This document shows positions 63,827 through 64,000 of a stretch of DNA of 64,000 nt, one piece after another. Location of the stretch: positions 34,103 through 98,102 of the forward strand of contig JAHEIH010000002.1 of the NCBI GenBank assembly GCA_024639455.1. The letters are read 5' to 3'. Positions within the stretch are counted from its first letter, which is position 1. The number at the start of each line of letters is the position of its first letter. The position numbers and the translations under genes are program-made. This DNA comes from Cellvibrionales bacterium. GTDB lineage: Bacteria; Pseudomonadota; Gammaproteobacteria; Pseudomonadales; JAHEIH01. A model generated the notes under the pieces. That model had not been told where the DNA came from. It saw only the letters and a list, made by a program, of their open reading frames with translations, and ran no database searches.

Positions 63827-64000
63827 TTACTCAACCACGTCGCTGTTGGTCACATTCAGCATGGTACCTTTGCTAGCGATAAAGGCGCCAAATTGCGACT
63901 GCATCTCAGCGGTCGCGGCAGGTGATGCCGTAGGATCAAGCATGGAGCCGTGACTGCCCTCAGTGAAGCGAACAATGTTATGAATGCCTGTGGCGTCCAT
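63827..64000 (-). CDS. Probable extracellular lipase (VolA/Pla-1-type), C-terminal end only
   Basis: Partial gene entering from the right edge; the last 57 residues are visible and end at TAA (63827-63829). The segment VRFTEGSHGSMLDPTASPAATAEMQSQFGAFIAS matches the C-terminus of VolA/Pla-1 family surface lipases, where the His of SHGS closes the catalytic triad. It was recognised from memory of the family and the N-terminal part cannot be seen, so the assignment is moderate. It converges on the PQQ operon. Confidence 0.6.
   Translation of the reverse strand: MDATGIHNIVRFTEGSHGSMLDPTASPAATAEMQSQFGAFIASKGTMLNVTNSDVVE

Overview
The window reads as chromosome of a free-living, probably marine, gammaproteobacterium, most like the Cellvibrionales (Saccharophagus/Cellvibrio-type) on protein flavour. 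The grounds are a dnaK-dnaJ-dapB core, a PA14-containing GH31 enzyme of the Cellvibrio xyloglucan type, many lipoproteins and TonB/outer-membrane proteins, and small gammaproteobacterial DUF families (DUF2970, DUF6482, DUF2237). The genus cannot be fixed from sequence alone. No rRNA, tRNA, insertion sequence, prophage or CRISPR array was seen, and no gene-free stretch exceeds about 300 bases.

Layout. 1-2425: chaperone genes (3' end of dnaK, dnaJ) and dapB. 2545-6698: a LacI-type regulator overlapping glpK, then glpD, making a glycerol catabolism operon. 6903-8942: an Rmf-like ribosome hibernation factor, a cupin-like protein, an ICMT-type membrane protein and an Lrp-type regulator. 9053-10823: umuDC under a perfect LexA box. 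10830-22250: a DUF429 protein, two hybrid histidine kinases, an LRR lipoprotein, a GH13 amylase-like lipoprotein and dinB. 22251-26903: a rhodanese, a small membrane protein, and a locus coding for an Hvf-type copper-associated RiPP (sigma factor, zinc-motif anti-sigma factor, Cys-rich precursor HvfA, MNIO enzyme HvfB, partner HvfC; DoxX-like HvfX divergent). 27033-33523: a GntP-type permease, an asparaginase-type hydrolase, an M20 hydrolase, astC and astD (amino-acid/arginine degradation).

33597-43702: an outer-membrane CBM9/DUF5916 protein, DUF2237 with a TauE-type exporter, an M28 peptidase, tas, a DUF2970 protein, a HAD phosphatase, rhlE and two uncharacterised genes. 43794-50001: a TonB-dependent receptor with its own Fur-like site, a sugar-porter MFS and a GH31 alpha-xylosidase candidate, suggesting xyloglucan oligosaccharide use. 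50101-57911: an alpha/beta hydrolase, a left-handed beta-helix acetyltransferase, a secreted KatG, a class III cyclase fused to PilZ, a secreted sulfurtransferase, and an SDR epimerase overlapping an Fe-S APS/PAPS reductase. 58128-63684: three overlapping genes for a periplasmic quinoprotein/cytochrome c system (cytochrome c-Vgb propeller; Gcd-like PQQ lipoprotein lacking the membrane domain; PVADH-like quinohaemoprotein). 63827-64000: the C-terminal end of a probable VolA/Pla-1-type lipase.

The most notable systems are the six-gene RiPP/copper-stress locus, the three-gene PQQ-cytochrome operon whose substrate is unknown, the cyclase-PilZ fusion, the periplasmic catalase-peroxidase and the LacI-controlled glp operon. 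All functions are read from sequence motifs and family knowledge; no search was run.
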